DNA of 55,162 nucleotides, from contig JAEUQA010000031.1 in assembly GCA_016789845.1 (NCBI GenBank), forward strand, positions 1-55,162. The letters are read 5' to 3'. The position numbers and the translations under genes were made by a program. Below are positions 15,387-23,420 of the stretch, one piece after another. Source of the DNA: Chromatiales bacterium. Its GTDB lineage: Bacteria > Pseudomonadota > Gammaproteobacteria > Steroidobacterales > GCA-2729495. Each line of letters starts with the position of its first letter. Positions within the stretch are counted from its first letter, which is position 1. The notes under the pieces are model-generated. The model was not told the origin of the DNA, made no database searches, and was given only the letters and a program-made list of their open reading frames with translations.

Positions 15387-17054
15387 ATGAGTAGCAGTCC
15401 ACCGGTCGAGCCGGGGCCCCGGGCGGGAACGGTACAGGGCAACCTGCCGATGATCCTGGCGATCATTGCGGTCGCCGGCGTGACCATCGCGCTGCTCTTC
15501 TCCTTCGGCATCGAGTGGATGCTGAAGGCGTGGGAAACCCCCGAGTACAACCACGGCTACATGATTCCGCCCGTGGCCTTCTACCTGGTGTGGCTCCGGG
15601 CCCGGGCCCTCGCCGACCCGGGCGACCAGCTGGCGCGCCGCGGTGCCTGGCTGGGTTTTGGGTTGGTTGCCCTGGCCCTCGTCGTGAACATCCTCGGCGA
15701 GATGAGTGCCGTGGTCACCATCTCCGAGTACGCCATGATCCTCGTCATCTGGGGCCTGGCGCTCGCCGCCACGGGGTACCGCGGCATGCGGCTGCTCTGG
15801 GTGCCCCTCCTGTACCTGGCGTTCATGATTCCCCTGCCCAATTTCATCGAGACCCGGCTGACGACGGGCCTGATGCTGCTCTCCTCGGAGATCGGCGTCG
15901 CCGTCATCCGCCTCGCCGGCCTCACCGTGTTCCTCGAGGGCAACGTCATCGACCTCGGCACCTACCAGCTGCAGGTGGCCGAGGCCTGTAGCGGCATGCG
16001 CTACCTGTTCCCCCTCATGAGCTTCGGCTTCCTCTGCGCCGTGCTCTTCCGCGGCCGGTGGTGGCAGCGGACCATACTGTTCGTGGCCACCGTGCCGCTC
16101 ACGATCCTGATGAACAGCGTCAGGATCGGCATCATCGGCATCCTGGTGAACTACTTCGGCATCGAGCAGGCGGAGGGCTTCATCCACGACTTCGAGGGCT
16201 GGGTGGTCTTCATGGCCTGCGTCGGCGTCCTCTTCATCATCGTGTGGATCTTTGCCCGCATGGAGAAGCGCCGGTTCCTCGAGATCTTCGGCCTCGACAT
16301 CCCGGACGTTGCGGATCTCGGCCTGCTGGTGCGGAATGCCAGGCCGACCAGGCCGGTGCTGGCGGCCACGGGGCTGCTCGTCGTGGTCACCATCGCGTCC
16401 CTCACCGTCCCGCGCCAGGCACCGGTCTATCCCGAGCGCGCGAACCTCGCGAGCCTGCCGCTGAAGATCGGCGACTGGTCCGGCCGGGAGGAGCCCCTGG
16501 AAAAGGTCTACCTGGACGTGCTCCAGGTTTCCGACTACCTGATGGCCCAGTTCAGCCGCCCCACGGATCCGGCGCCGGTGGGGCTATGGATCGCCTATTA
16601 CGACTCCCAGACCCAGGGCGCCGCCGTGCATTCCCCGAAGGCCTGCCTGCCGGGCGGCGGCTGGCAGATCACCAGCCTCACGGAGCACACGATCGAGGGG
16701 GTTGGCCCGGACGGTGGCCCGTTGCGGGTGAACCGGGTCGAGATCGGGCTGGGCGAGCAGCGCCAGCTGGTCTACTACTGGTTCGCCCAGCGTGGCCGCA
16801 ACCTCACCAGCGAGTACCTGGTGAAGTGGTACATCTTCCAGGACGGCCTGACGCTGAATCGCACCGACGGCGCCCTCGTTCGCATCACCACGCCGATCAC
16901 GGACACCACGGACATGCAGGCCGGAGACGCGCGCCTGGAAGCCTTCGTGCGCGACATCGATCCCAAGCTGGCCTACTACCTGCCCGGCGAGGCCGCGAGA
17001 CCGCGTGCCGGTGGCGCGCCGGGCCTGGCCGCCGCCAGTTCGGCCAGCCGCTGA
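15387..17054 (+). CDS. xrtD: Exosortase D (XrtD) fused to EpsI domain, copy 1
   Basis: 555 residues. The first 300 form the exosortase with eight or so membrane helices. Conserved blocks are EYNHGYMIPP, FLEGNVIDLG, YQLQVAEACSGMRYLFPLMS, NSVRIGIIG and HDFEGWVVF; the catalytic triad is Cys201, Arg246 and His267. Residues about 330-530 are the EpsI domain, with AYYDSQTQGAAVHSPKACLP and WYIFQDGL. The wording FLEGNVIDLG...LFPLMSFGF is that of the VPLPA-CTERM-specific class. It should cleave C-terminal VPxPxA sorting signals at the inner membrane and pass proteins to the cell surface. A 1-base overlap with the epimerase gene follows. Confidence 0.93.
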   Translation: MSSSPPVEPGPRAGTVQGNLPMILAIIAVAGVTIALLFSFGIEWMLKAWETPEYNHGYMIPPVAFYLVWLRARALADPGDQLARRGAWLGFGLVALALVVNILGEMSAVVTISEYAMILVIWGLALAATGYRGMRLLWVPLLYLAFMIPLPNFIETRLTTGLMLLSSEIGVAVIRLAGLTVFLEGNVIDLGTYQLQVAEACSGMRYLFPLMSFGFLCAVLFRGRWWQRTILFVATVPLTILMNSVRIGIIGILVNYFGIEQAEGFIHDFEGWVVFMACVGVLFIIVWIFARMEKRRFLEIFGLDIPDVADLGLLVRNARPTRPVLAATGLLVVVTIASLTVPRQAPVYPERANLASLPLKIGDWSGREEPLEKVYLDVLQVSDYLMAQFSRPTDPAPVGLWIAYYDSQTQGAAVHSPKACLPGGGWQITSLTEHTIEGVGPDGGPLRVNRVEIGLGEQRQLVYYWFAQRGRNLTSEYLVKWYIFQDGLTLNRTDGALVRITTPITDTTDMQAGDARLEAFVRDIDPKLAYYLPGEAARPRAGGAPGLAAASSASR

Positions 17055-18148
17055 TGCCACGACCGGTCCTGCACATCATCGCGGCGGCGCGACCCAACTT
17101 CATGAAGGTGGCCCCGCTGTGGCACGCCCTGGTCGCGGACGGCACCTTCGACGCCCGGCTCGTGCACACGGGCCAGCACTACGACGCCAACATGTCCGAC
17201 GCCTTCTTCCGCGACCTGGGCCTCCCGGAGCCGCACCATCACCTCGGTGTGGGCAGCGGCAGCCATGCGGAGCAGGTGGCTCGCGTGATGATGGCCTACG
17301 AACCCGTCGCGACGGCGGAGCGCCCGGCATTCACGATCGTCGTCGGCGACGTCAACTCGACCGCGGCGGTGGCCCTGGTCTGCGCCAAGCTGGGCCTGCG
17401 CACGGTGCACCTGGAGGCCGGCCTGCGCAGCTTCGACCGGACGATGCCCGAGGAGATCAACCGGCTCGTGACCGACGTGCTCGCGGACCTGCTGTGGACG
17501 CCATCGCCGGACGGGGACGAGAACCTGCGCAATGAAGGCATTCCCCCGGCGCGCATCGAGCGGGTCGGCAACATCATGCTCGATTCCTACGAACTGCAGC
17601 GGCAGCACATCGAGGCGGACGGCACCTTCCGGACGCTCGGCCTGGAACCGCGGCGCTACGGCGTCGTGACCCTCCACCGGCCCTCCAACGTGGACGACCC
17701 CGCCACCCTCGGCGTGCTGGTCGAGGCCCTGGTACGGGTCGCCCGGGACGTGCCCCTCGTGTTTCCCGTCCACCCGCGCACCCGGAAGAACCTGCGGGAG
17801 TTCGGCCTACTCTCAACACTGGAGGCGGCCCCGGGCGTCCGCCTGTGCGAGCCCGTGGGCTACGTGCAGTTCATGAACCTGGTCAGCAACGCCGCCCTGT
17901 GCATCACCGATTCGGGCGGCATCCAGGAGGAAACCACCTACCTGGACATTCCCTGCCTGACCGTCCGGCCGAACACCGAGCGGCCCATCACGGTGACCGA
18001 GGGCACGAACCGCCTCGTCAAGCCGGCCGACCTGGTGGCCGAGGCGGGCAGGGCGCTGCGGGGCGAGTGGCCCCACGGCCGGCGACCGGACCGCTGGGAT
18101 GGCCAGACGGCCGCGCGTTGCGTGGCCAGTCTGAAGAGACATTTGTAG
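17054..18148 (+). CDS. wecB: UDP-N-acetylglucosamine 2-epimerase (non-hydrolysing)
   Basis: 364 residues, ATG overlapping the XrtD stop. Typical blocks: ARPNFMKVAPL, VHTGQHYD, VVGDVNST, HLEAGLRSFDRTMPEEINR, THRPSNVD in the form VTLHRPSNVD, PVHPRTRKN, TDSGGIQEET and NTERPIT. It makes UDP-N-acetylmannosamine from UDP-GlcNAc for surface polysaccharide. Its pairing with an exosortase links the sorting system to polysaccharide synthesis. The stop TAG is the first part of a GTAGGAG repeat end. Confidence 0.95.
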   Translation: MPRPVLHIIAAARPNFMKVAPLWHALVADGTFDARLVHTGQHYDANMSDAFFRDLGLPEPHHHLGVGSGSHAEQVARVMMAYEPVATAERPAFTIVVGDVNSTAAVALVCAKLGLRTVHLEAGLRSFDRTMPEEINRLVTDVLADLLWTPSPDGDENLRNEGIPPARIERVGNIMLDSYELQRQHIEADGTFRTLGLEPRRYGVVTLHRPSNVDDPATLGVLVEALVRVARDVPLVFPVHPRTRKNLREFGLLSTLEAAPGVRLCEPVGYVQFMNLVSNAALCITDSGGIQEETTYLDIPCLTVRPNTERPITVTEGTNRLVKPADLVAEAGRALRGEWPHGRRPDRWDGQTAARCVASLKRHL

Positions 18149-18244
18149 GAGAAATGGGGACAGATTTAATTACTGGGCGACACTGAAGAAGGGCGTGGCT
18201 GTATCGGGAGCCCAGTAATTAAATCTGTCCCCATTTGCCCCTAC
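18145..18244. repeat. Palindromic element with GGGGACAG arms
   Basis: Outer ends GTAGGAG and CCCCTAC, then arms ATGGGGACAGATTTAATTAC and its complement around a 35-base centre with no obvious symmetry. It begins within the WecB stop codon and ends just before the TPR lipoprotein leader. Confidence 0.85.
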
Positions 18245-18275
18245 AATGAGCAACGAGACCCATAGGAACATCGAC

Positions 18276-20660
18276 ATGCACGCCAGAACTCCATTTCTCG
18301 TCCTTGCGGCCACGCTGCTGCTGGTGGCCTGCGGCTCCCCGGAGAAGCGGGCCGCGGATTACATCGCCAAGGCCCAGGAGTTCTACGACGCCGGCGACTA
18401 CGTGAAGGCCCGCCTCGAGGCGCAGAACGCCGCCCAGGTGGAGCCCAAGAACGCCCAGGCCCGGTACCTGCTCGCCGAGATCGCCGAGCAGCAGCAGGAG
18501 TACCAGCAGATGTTCGGTCATCTGATGGTCGTCGTGGACGAGGATCCCAACAACGTGGAGGCGCGCCTGAAGCTCGGCACGCTGTATTTCCTCGGCCAGT
18601 CATGGGACGAGGCCGCCAAGCAGTCCACCGAGCTCATGAAGCTGGCGCCCAACGACGCCCGGATCCACCTGCTCCAGGCCCGCGTGCTCATCCAGCAGGG
18701 TGACCGGGAAGGTGGCATCGCCGAGATCGACACCGCGCTCAAGCTCGACCCCGACAACGTCGACGCCATTCTCCTGAAGGCGGCGTCCAACGCCATCGAG
18801 AATCTCGACACGGGCATCGCTACCCTGGACGCCGCCATCGAGCGCCTGCCTGCGGACAAGACCCGCCAGCTCCGCGAACTCCGGGTGATCATGTTCTCCC
18901 AGGGCAAACGCCTGGACCAGGTGGAGACCGGCCTGCGGGAGCTGTCCGAGGACTTCCCGGAAGAGCAGGGCTACCAGTTCCAGCTCGCCCAGTTCTACGC
19001 GAGCCAGGGGCGGATGGCCGAGGCCGACTCGCTGCTCAGGAAGGTCACCGAACTCGACCCCAAGAACGCCGACAAGCAGCTTGGCTACGTGCAGTTCCTG
19101 GCCAGCCAGCGGGATGTGGACAAGGCTGAGGCGGCGCTGAAGACCTTCATCGAGCAGAACCCGGACGCCGGCAAGCTGCGGGTCGCCCTCGGCGAGTTGT
19201 ACGAGTCCACCGACCGGCCGGTGGATGCCCGCAAGGCGTATGCGGCGCTCGCCGAACGCTCGCCGAAGAGCGTCGAGGGGCTCATCGCCCGCAATCGTGT
19301 CGCCGCGCTCGATATCCGCGCCGGCAAGATGGATGACGGGCGCGCCATGGTCGACAAGATCCTCGTGGACGCACCCGACGATCCGGGCGCGCTCCTGCTG
19401 CGCTCCGGACTGCGCTTCAACGACGGCAAGTTCGATGACGCCGTCGCCGACCTCCGCCTGGTCCTGCGCAAGGAGCCCAACAACGACCGGGCGTTGCTGC
19501 TGCTTGCCCAGGCGTACGTCCGCCAGAACGAGGTCGCGCTCGCGAAGGACACCTACCGCCGGCTGCTGGAAGTGGCGCCGGATTCCCCGGACGGCCTGCA
19601 GCAGCTCGCCGTGCTCTACGTGGGCAACAAGGAATACGGGGAGGCCGAGGCACTGCTCCGCAAGCGGCTCGAGAAGCAGCCCGACGACCTGGTGGCCTCC
19701 GGCCGGCTGGTGGAAGTCCTGATGGCCCAGGGGCAGGAGGAGAAGGCCGAGACGGAGGCCCGGCGCATGCAGGCCCTCACCAACCAGACCGGTGTGGGCG
19801 ACTTCTCGCTGGGCCGCGTGCTGGCCCAGCAGAAGGACTACACCGGCGCCGCCCAGGCCTTCCAGAAGTCCGTGGACGCCCGCGCCGGCGATCCGCTGCC
19901 GCTCGAGGGGCTGGTGCGGTCGCTGATGGCCGCGGGCAAGCAGAACGAGGCCATCGGCGTGCTCAACCAGCAGCTGAACAACGACCAGAACCAGCTGTTC
20001 GCCAAGTACCTGCTGGGCGGCATCTACGGCAGTTCGGGCGACCAGGCCAAGGCCTCCCAGTACCTGGAGGACGTCGTCAAGACCAAGCCGGATTCGGTCG
20101 TCGCCTGGGCATCCCTCGCGGGCGCCACCAAAGACCGGGACGCGCGCATCGCCGTGTACCAGCGGGCGCTGAAGGCGAACCCGGGGAACGTGGAACTCAG
20201 CATGCTCATGGCCACGGAGTACGAGCAGGCCGGGCGCTTCGATGACGCCCTGCAGGTGTACGAGGCCGTGGTGAAGGCCGCGCCGGCCTACGAGCCGGGC
20301 ATCAACAACCTGGCGGCCCTGCTGCTGGACCGCCGTACCGACAAGGCGAGCCACGCGCGCGCGCTGGAACTCGCCAAGGGTCTCGCCAAGACGGAGAATC
20401 CCGCCATGCTCGATACGCTGGGCTGGGCCCATTACCGGGCCGGCCAGTACACCGAGGCCGTCAGCGTCCTGGAGCGGGTGGTGGCCAAGGCCGGCCAGTT
20501 CCCCATCTTCCGCTACCACCTGGGCATGGCCTACCTGGGCGCCGGCAACCCGGTTGGCGCGAAGCAGGAACTGCGCCAGGCGGTCGAGAAGGTCGAGGGG
20601 GACTATCCCGGCCTCGCCGAGGCCCGCGCGACACTGGAAAAACTCAACAAGGCCTCGTAA
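18276..20660 (+). CDS. prsT: PEP-CTERM system TPR-repeat lipoprotein, PrsT-like
   Basis: 794 residues from the ATG at 18276, which has an AGGA upstream; an ATG at 18246 in the same frame has no binding site. The lipobox is LLLVACGSP (modified Cys about residue 19). The rest is a chain of about 20 tetratricopeptide repeats (for example ADYIAKAQEFYDAGDYVKAR; LDPDNVDAILLKAA; EPNNDRALLLLAQAYVRQNE). This is the layout of the outer-membrane-anchored periplasmic TPR protein that accompanies exosortases and exopolysaccharide export. It probably acts as a scaffold for the export apparatus. Confidence 0.9.
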   Translation: MHARTPFLVLAATLLLVACGSPEKRAADYIAKAQEFYDAGDYVKARLEAQNAAQVEPKNAQARYLLAEIAEQQQEYQQMFGHLMVVVDEDPNNVEARLKLGTLYFLGQSWDEAAKQSTELMKLAPNDARIHLLQARVLIQQGDREGGIAEIDTALKLDPDNVDAILLKAASNAIENLDTGIATLDAAIERLPADKTRQLRELRVIMFSQGKRLDQVETGLRELSEDFPEEQGYQFQLAQFYASQGRMAEADSLLRKVTELDPKNADKQLGYVQFLASQRDVDKAEAALKTFIEQNPDAGKLRVALGELYESTDRPVDARKAYAALAERSPKSVEGLIARNRVAALDIRAGKMDDGRAMVDKILVDAPDDPGALLLRSGLRFNDGKFDDAVADLRLVLRKEPNNDRALLLLAQAYVRQNEVALAKDTYRRLLEVAPDSPDGLQQLAVLYVGNKEYGEAEALLRKRLEKQPDDLVASGRLVEVLMAQGQEEKAETEARRMQALTNQTGVGDFSLGRVLAQQKDYTGAAQAFQKSVDARAGDPLPLEGLVRSLMAAGKQNEAIGVLNQQLNNDQNQLFAKYLLGGIYGSSGDQAKASQYLEDVVKTKPDSVVAWASLAGATKDRDARIAVYQRALKANPGNVELSMLMATEYEQAGRFDDALQVYEAVVKAAPAYEPGINNLAALLLDRRTDKASHARALELAKGLAKTENPAMLDTLGWAHYRAGQYTEAVSVLERVVAKAGQFPIFRYHLGMAYLGAGNPVGAKQELRQAVEKVEGDYPGLAEARATLEKLNKAS

Positions 20661-20669
20661 CCTTAGTCC

Positions 20670-20927
20670 ATGAAACTGATCGAACATCGCCGCACGCCGG
20701 CTGCCAGGGCGTGGCTCAAGCGCGAAGTCAGCGAGCAGAATGCCCGCTACAGGCGCATTTCCCAGGCCATCAACGTGGACATGGCGCCCCTGCGCGAGCG
20801 CCGCTACGCCGAGTTCCTGGAGCGCATCCAGACCCGGGGCTACAGCGTGACCTACGACCAGCTGCGCCAGATCACGCCCGACGAGCTGCCGAAGAAACCC
20901 AAGCGCAAGACCCGCGTTGTTTATTGA
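20670..20927 (+). CDS. Small basic protein, function unknown
   Basis: 85 residues, ATG 9 bases after the TPR gene stop, so probably co-transcribed. Strongly basic, no membrane segment. Predicted helices (WLKREVSEQNARYRRISQ; LRERRYAEFLERIQTRG) and a lysine/arginine-rich end KKPKRKTRVVY suggest nucleic-acid contact or a protein adaptor, but no family is recognised. A REP pair begins 4 bases after its stop. Confidence 0.6.
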   Translation: MKLIEHRRTPAARAWLKREVSEQNARYRRISQAINVDMAPLRERRYAEFLERIQTRGYSVTYDQLRQITPDELPKKPKRKTRVVY

Positions 20928-20930
20928 GAT

Positions 20931-21034
20931 GTAGGAGCGCCGACCGGCGCGACGGGCCCAGTTTCGATCAAGTGGGCCGTCAGCAGCGTCTCAGCGACAG
21001 AGGGAAATCCCGTCGCGCCGGTCGGCGCTCCTAC
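20931..21034. repeat. GTAG-type REP pair
   Basis: Arms GTAGGAGCGCCGACCGGCGC and complement (each with the hairpin GCGCC-GACC-GGCGC, then GACGGG), separated by about 50 bases with a smaller hairpin GGGCCCA...TGGGCC. It sits between the small basic protein and the CoA-transferase genes. Confidence 0.9.
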
Positions 21035-21048
21035 ACCGAGAAGAATCG

Positions 21049-22236
21049 ATGTCTGGCCCCCTTTCTGGCGTAAAGATCCTCGAACTCACGAGCGTGGTGC
21101 TCGGCCCCTGGGCCTGCCAGATGCTGGCGGACATGGGCGCGGAGGTCATCAAGATCGAGCCGCCCCGGGGCGACAGCAATCGCACGCTGGGCGCTTACCG
21201 TAATCCGGGCATGGCGGCGCTGTACCTGACCTGCAACCGCAACAAGCGCAGCATCGTCCTCGACCTGAAGCAGCCGGCCGCCAGGGCGGTGGTGCTGCAG
21301 CTGGCGAAGGGCGCCGACGTGGTGATCCACAACAATCGGCCCCAGGTGATGACCAAGCTGGGCCTGGACTACCCGGCACTGAAGGCGGCCAATCCGAAGA
21401 TCATCTACTGCGGCACCTACGGTTACGGCAAGGACGGTCCCTACGGCGAGCGCGGCGCGCTGGATGACTCCATCCAGGCGGTCAGCGGCATCGCCATGCT
21501 CAACGAGATGGTGCTGGGCGAGCCGCGCTACCTGCCCACCGTCGTCTGCGACAAGACCACCGCCATGCAGGTGGTGTCGGCGGTCAGCGCGGCGCTCTAC
21601 AGCCGGGAGCGCACGGGCGAGGGGCAGGAGATCGAGGTGCCCATGTTCGAGACCATGGTGTACTACACCATGGCGGAGCACCTCTGGGGCATGACCTTCG
21701 AGCCGCCGATCGGCGGCCCCGGCTATACCCGGCTGATGAGCCACCACCGCAAGCCCTACAAGACGAAGGACGGCTACATCGCGATCCTGCCGTACCTGGA
21801 CGCCCACTGGGAAACCTTCTGCAAGGTTTCTGGCAACGAGCACCTCCTGGCCGACCCGCGCTTCAAGACGCTATCGGACCGCGTCACCCACATCGACGAC
21901 ACCTACCAGGAAACGGCGCGGATCATGCTCACCCGGACCACCGGGGAGTGGCTCGCGCTCTTCGGCGGCACCAGCGTGCCGACCAACATGGTGAACACCC
22001 TGGCCGGCCTCAAGGACGACCCGCACCTGAACGCCGTGGGCTTCTGGCAGGACGTGGACCATCCCACCGAGGGCCGCCTGCGCATGACGCGCTTTCCCGT
22101 GACCTTCTCGAAGACGCCGGCTGACGTGCGGCGCCTGCCGCCGCGGCTGGGCGAGCACACGGCGGAGGTGCTGCGGGAGGCGGGGCTGGACCAGGCCGCG
22201 ATCGACGCGCTGCTCGCGTCCAAAGCCGCGACGTAG
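21049..22236 (+). CDS. CoA transferase family III (CaiB/BaiF type)
   Basis: 395 residues. Begins ILELTSVVLGPWACQMLADM, then EVIKIEPPRGD, YLTCNRNKRSIVLDLK, and the region YGERGALDDSIQAVSG with the catalytic Asp expected in this family. The C-terminal part has MLTRTTGEWLALF and VPTNMVNTL. It moves CoA between acyl groups, in degradation of carnitine-, bile-acid- or aromatic-type substrates in known members; the substrate here is unknown. It is convergent with an amidohydrolase gene of the kind seen in such pathways. The stop TAG lies in the start of a REP pair. Confidence 0.93.
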   Translation: MSGPLSGVKILELTSVVLGPWACQMLADMGAEVIKIEPPRGDSNRTLGAYRNPGMAALYLTCNRNKRSIVLDLKQPAARAVVLQLAKGADVVIHNNRPQVMTKLGLDYPALKAANPKIIYCGTYGYGKDGPYGERGALDDSIQAVSGIAMLNEMVLGEPRYLPTVVCDKTTAMQVVSAVSAALYSRERTGEGQEIEVPMFETMVYYTMAEHLWGMTFEPPIGGPGYTRLMSHHRKPYKTKDGYIAILPYLDAHWETFCKVSGNEHLLADPRFKTLSDRVTHIDDTYQETARIMLTRTTGEWLALFGGTSVPTNMVNTLAGLKDDPHLNAVGFWQDVDHPTEGRLRMTRFPVTFSKTPADVRRLPPRLGEHTAEVLREAGLDQAAIDALLASKAAT

Positions 22237-22302
22237 GGGCGCCTTCAGGCGCGACCCAGATTTCCCGGTCGCGCCTGAAGGCCCTCCTACGGGTGCTCCT
22301 AC
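22233..22302. repeat. Short GTAG-type REP pair between convergent genes
   Basis: GTAGGGGCGCCTTCAGGCGC and its complement (22233-22290), followed by an extra CTCCTAC (22296-22302). Both convergent genes end in it: TAG at 22234-22236 for the plus gene and TAG at 22301-22299 for the minus gene. The hairpin may also act as a bidirectional terminator. Confidence 0.88.
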
Positions 22303-23168
22303 GACAGCCCGTAGATCTTCAGCACGTTGTCCCGCATCAGCTTGCGCCGCACCTCGGGCTTGAAGCCCAGTGCGTCGATGTCCTCGACCGTCCGCTTGAA
22401 GGGCAGCACGGGGAAGTCGGTGCCGAAGAAGACCTTGTCCTGGCCCTGGCTGTTGATGTAGCGCCGGAAGCTCTCGGGCCAGTACTTGGGCCGGTGGGCG
22501 TCGCAGCCGATGAAGACGTTGGCGTGCTTCCAGGCCATGGCGATCATCTCGTCGTGCCAGGGGATGCCCACGTGGATGCCGAGCAGCTTCAGCTCGGGGA
22601 AGTCGCAGGCCACGGCGTCCAGGGTGATCGGGCGGCCGACGCTGCGGCAGGGGAAGTCCGGCGCGTAGATCATCGACTGCCCCACCTGCATCTGGATCGG
22701 GATGCCGAGCTCGCAGCACTTGGTATAGAAGGGGTAGTTCTTGGCGTGGTCCGGCGCCAGCTCGAACCAGTGCGGGTAGAAGTGGGCGCCGATGAAGCCC
22801 AGGTTCTTCACGGCGTGTTCCAGCTCCCGCACGCCCTTCATCCCCGTGTAGGGGTCGATGCCCGCCAGGCCGTGGAAGCGCTTCGGGTACTGCGCCACCG
22901 CCTTCGCGACGATCTCGTAGGGCATGTGGTAGCAGCCGGGCAGGCCGGGGCGGCCGGACCGGGCGGCGATCAGGAAGGCCCGCTCGATGCCGGCGGCATC
23001 CAGCTGCTCGATCATCTGCGGGAGGCTGATGCCCTTCGACACCAGGCCCTTGTCGGCATTCATCTTGCCGGAGAAGAAGTCGGTGCCCCAGGCGGGGCGC
23101 TGGGCCAGCGCTTCGTCGGTCCAGATGTTCACGACGGCGTCGATGGCCTGGTAGTCGAAGGTGCTCAT
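22299..23168 (-). CDS. Amidohydrolase-2 family protein lacking the N-terminal His-x-His
   Basis: 289 residues from the ATG at 23168; a start at 23204 is possible but adds a repeat-adjacent tail. The TIM-barrel blocks are GAHFYPHWFELAPDH, GIPIQMQVGQS, LLGIHVGIPWHDEM and VFFGTDFPVL. The usual N-terminal metal motif (IDxHxH) is replaced by IDAVVNIWT, a form I recall from a subgroup of these proteins. It may be a metal-poor decarboxylase or hydrolase. Convergent with the CoA-transferase gene. The stop TAG is provided by the repeat at 22299. Confidence 0.88.
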   Translation of the reverse strand: MSTFDYQAIDAVVNIWTDEALAQRPAWGTDFFSGKMNADKGLVSKGISLPQMIEQLDAAGIERAFLIAARSGRPGLPGCYHMPYEIVAKAVAQYPKRFHGLAGIDPYTGMKGVRELEHAVKNLGFIGAHFYPHWFELAPDHAKNYPFYTKCCELGIPIQMQVGQSMIYAPDFPCRSVGRPITLDAVACDFPELKLLGIHVGIPWHDEMIAMAWKHANVFIGCDAHRPKYWPESFRRYINSQGQDKVFFGTDFPVLPFKRTVEDIDALGFKPEVRRKLMRDNVLKIYGLS

Positions 23169-23204
23169 GGTCGGGTTCCGCTGGGCTGTTTCGGGGGGCT
23201 GCAT

Positions 23205-23234
23205 TGTAAGGGGTCGCGCCGGTCGGCGCTCCTA
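23205..23234. repeat. Solitary REP unit
   Basis: A single arm, GTCGCGCCGGTCGGCGCTCCTAC in abbreviated form GCGCC-GGTC-GGCGC with the CTCCTAC end, without an inverted partner within 100 bases. It sits 33 bases before the TPP riboswitch. Confidence 0.8.
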
Positions 23235-23266
23235 CGGGGGAAATCGCGGTGCTATGCTTGCCGCCT

Positions 23267-23361
23267 GTCTTAGGGGTGGCCCCGGCGCGACGCGCCCGGC
23301 CTGAGATCCGCAAGGGAACCCTCTGAACCTGATCCGGCTAGTACCGGCGTAGGGACAAGAC
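23267..23361 (+). promoter_or_regulatory. TPP riboswitch (THI element)
   Basis: The closing stem GTCTT/AAGAC (23267-23271 with 23357-23361) encloses the conserved GGGGTG, CTGAGATCC, GAACCTGATCCGG and TAGTACCGGCGTAGGGA blocks. It lies 60 bases ahead of the TonB receptor start and should turn the thiamine operon off when thiamine pyrophosphate is abundant. There is no clear U-run terminator after it, so control of ribosome access is more likely. Confidence 0.95.
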
Positions 23362-23420
23362 GCACGTCTGTCGGCCTCCCTCGCCATTGCCCTGCCGGAT
23401 CGTCCGTACCGGAGATCCGC

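Noticed and set aside
15387..17054. Assignment of the exosortases to the XrtA class
   Set aside because: The conserved wording around the helices (EYxHGYxIP, FLEGNVIDLG, HDFEGWVVF) fits the VPLPA-specific XrtD class better, and the substrate tail reads VPAPPA rather than PEP.
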